Positions 60,021 to 64,000 of a stretch of 64,000 nucleotides of DNA are shown one piece after another; position 1 is the stretch's first letter; each line of letters starts with the position of its first letter. The position numbers were made by a program, and so were the translations under genes. Source of the DNA: Schistosoma mansoni (lineage: Eukaryota > Platyhelminthes > Trematoda > Strigeidida > Schistosomatidae). The notes beneath the pieces were generated by a model. That model did no database searches. It saw only the letters and a program-made list of their open reading frames with translations, and was not told the origin of the DNA. The stretch is taken from positions 29,890,679 through 29,954,678 of the forward strand of contig NC_031495.1 of NCBI RefSeq assembly GCF_000237925.1. The letters are read 5' to 3'.

Positions 60021-62809
60021 AAATTATTTTATATAAAACTATTTTTGATCCCATGATTCTAGATATAGATTATGGGAACCTAATATTTTGGGAATAAATG
60101 ATATTTCAGTAATTACAATTTGTTTATCGTTTTCCAAATGAATTAGTTACTATTTTTTTTATTTATTATAAATGTGTACTTCCTATTTTAGACTAAACAA
60201 AATTTCAATCTAGGCATTAATTCTATACAATCGATGAATCTTCTTATGATACAAATCATTTTCATTATATAGAGGTTAGTTATTATGTAAGTGGTATATT
60301 TATTGGACGGAGAAAAACAAGAGTTTTTAATCTATGATGTACTGAACTTCATTAATAAACAGTATTCATTTGACAAATGTCTGTTTGTATACAATTATTT
60401 CTGGAAAAAAATGCTTGTTCACACTGAAGTATTACAATATTTTAAATAAAATAAATCCTGTTTTAAAGTCAACCATAAACTAGTGACGATTTAGATCATT
60501 TAATTATCACAGAATAAGGGATATTTTCTGAGAGTGAAAACTCATAAATAAATTCAGATCACTTTGATGAAGTTTTGTTCTCTGAGCTGGATGATTTGGT
60601 CGTGGAGCTTTCATCGTCCTTTTAAACGACATCATCAGCATAAATCACCTACCTGAGTTACAATTTTCTCCACCATCTCAGATCACTTTTTCCTACCAGT
60701 TCATTGGTTGTTCTGCATAGTTGCAGATTGAATATACAAACGTTTAGTCTATGAAACATGTTTGCCATCAAACTTTATATAAAACAGAAAATCATATGTA
60801 CACACAATTTTCTGTGTAATTTATCTGTTTTCATCAATCAAACAAAACTTTATAATATTAAGAAATATGTATATCCTTTCATCTGTTGATTAGATGATAA
60901 AAAGATCTTTTCAACAATCAATGTTTTCACTGAAAGTAATTAACTACAATCAATACAAACCAAACTTATGCACAATATCAATAAAGGTATATGAATGAAG
61001 ATCAGATGTTATTAGTAATATTATCTAATTTTTTAATGGTTTATGTTTACTACTACTAAGTAATGTTAATATAAAGTTTAAGTAATTCAATTTATTACCA
61101 TTTCGATGTTTTAATATGTAGGAACATTGAAACATTTTTGATTTACCAATTTGCCTATCCGACATTTATGATCCAAGCTGTTTTAATATGAATTGCAAAA
61201 ATATGAGAATATTGTATTTCTTTAACTTATATTTAGTTCATTATGGTCAGATTAGCATTAACTTAATGATTCTATGTCTTTTGTGTTGTTTTGTAGAGAT
61301 ATTAAAAGTGATTTTTTCCGCTATTTGCGGAATACTCTGGTTTGACTATTTCACTGTTTTTGAAATATCTCCGTTTTTGGTTTTATACTGATGTCGTTGT
61401 TAACTTTTTCTTACATGGGCGTTGATTATGATTATCGTATCGGGAGTGAATTACCGTGCTTGCTGGTATATGCTTTAGTTATAAAAGTTAGTGAAGCCTT
61501 CTTAAAAGCCGATTGATTTATCTGGATAATGCTTTTTAGTTAAGCGGCACACAAAAATGGGACAATGTTTTATTTTAGTGGGGAACCACACTGTTCAGAA
61601 ATCCCAAAAAATGAGCCAGTAACTATTCGTTACTATTGAATAAATAAAATGGTCTTCCGTTGTTTATTCTGTTTTTTTTGTATTAAGAAGTGCATATTAC
61701 ATGAAAACCTAAAATGCACAGACGGAGAACCCAAGCAATCTATAATAAACATTTAAACATAAGTGCTATACCTGTAACTGCGTTATTGCAAGTATACAAT
61801 ATACTCAAACCTGAAATATAAAGGTCAAATAAAATTATGAACTCCATAGCATAAAAGCAGTAATAGATTCGCTGTCGCATCCTGGAAGTATAAGAGACTT
61901 TTAATTGAAGAACGTTTAAGTCGGATCAAACTTGGTGATAATCTAGACACCTGATCATGTTGTATATTAATTGAATGATAACGTTTTAGTTATTGTCAGC
62001 AATGTCGTATACTAAATACACAATACGGACAAAACTTTCAACACAGATTTATAGATTCGACAGGAAAGAAGAAGGAAATTAACTACAATAGGAACACTAA
62101 GGGCTGCAAAACTTTCCTGCAATGTGAATTAAAATTTGAAGTCAATATAAAGTCTATTTCAAAGATTAATCAATATAGAAAACAAAAGCCATGAGAGACT
62201 ATGAATTAATGATATAGTGAGAAAGAACTTAGTTGTTTGTAGTGCAAGTAACAAATAATATGGATTTCTTCGTCTGTGACATGAAATTGCATCTTAAAAA
62301 AGAGTAGTTGCTTATAGGAGCATAATTATATGATATTTTTAATGTTTACATAATAGGTTATTGGTTTGGTGATGTTAAATACTTTTCAGTCCAATTTGTG
62401 TAAATCTGGATGTCAATCAGTATAAAAAATTAACTAAAAATCTGTTTTCAGATTTATTTGTTAAGCATATCTATTTAATAAAACTCTGCCTTCTGTCTTC
62501 ATGCTCTCATCTGCTTCATCCAATTCACAATTTCCAGTAGCCAGTACCGAGTCAGTTACGTCTTCTGCAGACACAACATTTAATGGCTGTTTAGAATATT
62601 CATGAATGAATATAACTTGAAACATTGATGTCTATATTACAAAATATAAGTCAATGGTGATGTTTTGAGTCTTGCATTGTTGACTACTATATTTTGAAAT
62701 ACGATTTAACTCTTGCGATCACTTTCGTGATAATTAATAATATGCTCATAAACTAAACTTTATCATCACTATCAAGATGGTAGGAAATATTTGTAGCTCA
62801 GGTAAATGA
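60021..62809. other. Intergenic AT-rich DNA
   Basis: Holds repeat D copy 1 and otherwise only short, low-complexity open frames such as 61188-61391. Confidence 0.45.
60555..60720 (+). repeat. Dispersed repeat D, copy 1
   Basis: gttctctgagctggatgatt, gtcgtggagctttcatcgtc and gacatcatcagcataaatca recur in diverged form at 62810-62985. Confidence 0.65.
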
Positions 62810-62985
62810 TTTTGTTAGAGTTTGGTTCTCTGAACTGATTTAGTCGTGCAGCTCTCATTGTTCTTCTGAACAACATCATCATCACGAACTTCAGGTAGAG
62901 GTGACATGTTCGAATTTCTCCACATATGACTCAGAACTTGTTCTGCTGACCTTCATCTTCATTGGTTATAATTTACCTTTGAACT
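62810..62985 (+). repeat. Dispersed repeat D, copy 2
   Basis: ggttctctgaactgatttag, gtgcagctctcattgttctt, aacaacatcatcatcacgaa: same order and orientation as 60555-60720, 2.2 kb away. Longer on the right (gacttgttctgctgacc, near 62935). No coding seen. Confidence 0.65.
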
Positions 62986-63057
62986 GTCACTGTTTGTATC
63001 TTCATTTTGATTGTATGTTCCTTTGACTTGATTCTTGGTCCTACAGTTGTTCATGAA

Positions 63058-63478
63058 NNNNNNNNNNNNNNNNNNNNNNNNNNNNNNNNNNNNNNNNNNN
63101 NNNNNNNNNNNNNNNNNNNNNNNNNNNNNNNNNNNNNNNNNNNNNNNNNNNNNNNNNNNNNNNNNNNNNNNNNNNNNNNNNNNNNNNNNNNNNNNNNNNN
63201 NNNNNNNNNNNNNNNNNNNNNNNNNNNNNNNNNNNNNNNNNNNNNNNNNNNNNNNNNNNNNNNNNNNNNNNNNNNNNNNNNNNNNNNNNNNNNNNNNNNN
63301 NNNNNNNNNNNNNNNNNNNNNNNNNNNNNNNNNNNNNNNNNNNNNNNNNNNNNNNNNNNNNNNNNNNNNNNNNNNNNNNNNNNNNNNNNNNNNNNNNNNN
63401 NNNNNNNNNNNNNNNNNNNNNNNNNNNNNNNNNNNNNNNNNNNNNNNNNNNNNNNNNNNNNNNNNNNNNNNNNNNNNN
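63058..63478. other. Assembly gap
   Basis: 421 Ns between dispersed repeat D and a gypsy-like fossil. Confidence 1.
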
Positions 63479-64000
63479 TTGGATGGAAATATCAGTTGAT
63501 TGCGGTTGCGTGGAAATAAGTTTACCTGAACTTACAGCATTTGTAAACCTACTTGCGTGAAAATGTAGACCCAAATTCATTGAATACGATAAAGGATCTA
63601 TTAATTCTCCCATAAGTAGAAGTGTCTCGCCCCAAACGAGTTTTACTACAGAAAATCCAACTTCAGCTTTCACTCAATTGCAAATACCGAGTGACATAAG
63701 TGGAAAAGATCTAGGTCATCATTATACGTTTGCATTTGAGAGTGAATCTTTTAACTGATAGTGAAATAGTCCTATCAACACATTAGCTTGTGGATGATAG
63801 GTGGTCGTACTGAGTCGTGTGATTCCTAGTAGAGTAGAAAGACAGGAAAACTCCAGATTGTTACTGGGGTCCATGGTCTGTAGTAATATTTTTGGGGTAG
63901 CCGAAGTTTTCTGCCCATCATTAGATGAAAGAGTGGACCACTGTTTCGGACGTAATATGTTTGATAGGTACCGCTCCTAACCATCGTACAATATGGTCCA
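63479..64000 (-). mobile_element. Ty3/gypsy-like LTR retroelement fossil, integrase part of pol
   Basis: The minus strand shows recognisable pieces of a gypsy-type integrase core and its downstream region in the usual order. The copy is broken, with several interruptions, and is cut by the assembly gap on one side and the window edge on the other. No LTRs are visible. It looks old. Confidence 0.6.

Overview
This window is a piece of a blood-fluke (Schistosoma-type, platyhelminth) nuclear genome. Three things point there: AT-rich DNA with long introns; RTE- and CR1-like LINE proteins of schistosome type; and short tRNA-like retroposons that carry a hammerhead ribozyme, a hallmark of the schistosome Sm-alpha family. 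The exact species cannot be fixed from sequence alone. Two assembly gaps (1627-1826 and 63058-63478) interrupt it.

Host genes. (1) A phospholipase B-like (PLBD/lamina ancestor) gene on + covers about 900-12054. I rebuilt seven exons by protein homology and splice phase. The 5' exons lie outside the window or were not seen, one intron uses a GC-AG splice pair, and one exon has an in-frame TAG and an acceptor out of phase. (2) A CHCHD2/CHCHD10-type mitochondrial twin CX9C gene on - (17008-17440) is complete, with a 46-nt intron after the eleventh coding base. (3) A YDJC-type carbohydrate deacetylase gene on + (25490-41903) has six exons. All splice phases agree and give a 322-residue protein, but the conserved ADDFG motif reads ADDGF. 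Two weaker candidates for terminal exons lie at 44992-45195 (-) and 54965-55200 (+).

Mobile DNA. About 9-25 kb is a graveyard of old LINE copies with higher GC: an EN+RT LINE copy at about 12850-15650 broken by a younger insertion with an 11-bp target-site duplication (TSD), LINE 3' pieces at 9480-10110, 16560-16900 and 17640-17915, and an RT stretch at 22905-24045. YDJC intron 3 carries a structurally complete 3.2-kb RTE element (29931-33106, -) with a perfect 12-bp TSD and two frameshifts. A 144-bp piece from the 5' end of the same family, also with a TSD (10 bp), sits at 52567-52710. The right edge holds a broken Ty3/gypsy-like pol fossil.

Ribozyme retroposons. From 37 to 60 kb there are at least eight copies of tRNA-like short retroposons with a type I hammerhead ribozyme. 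Two (39102-39150 and 59920-59967) keep every core base. The others show changes in the core or at the cleavage site. Two sub-families can be told apart by stem I and loop sequence. This is the most interesting system in the window. The rest is AT-rich intron or intergenic DNA with microsatellites and dispersed repeats.
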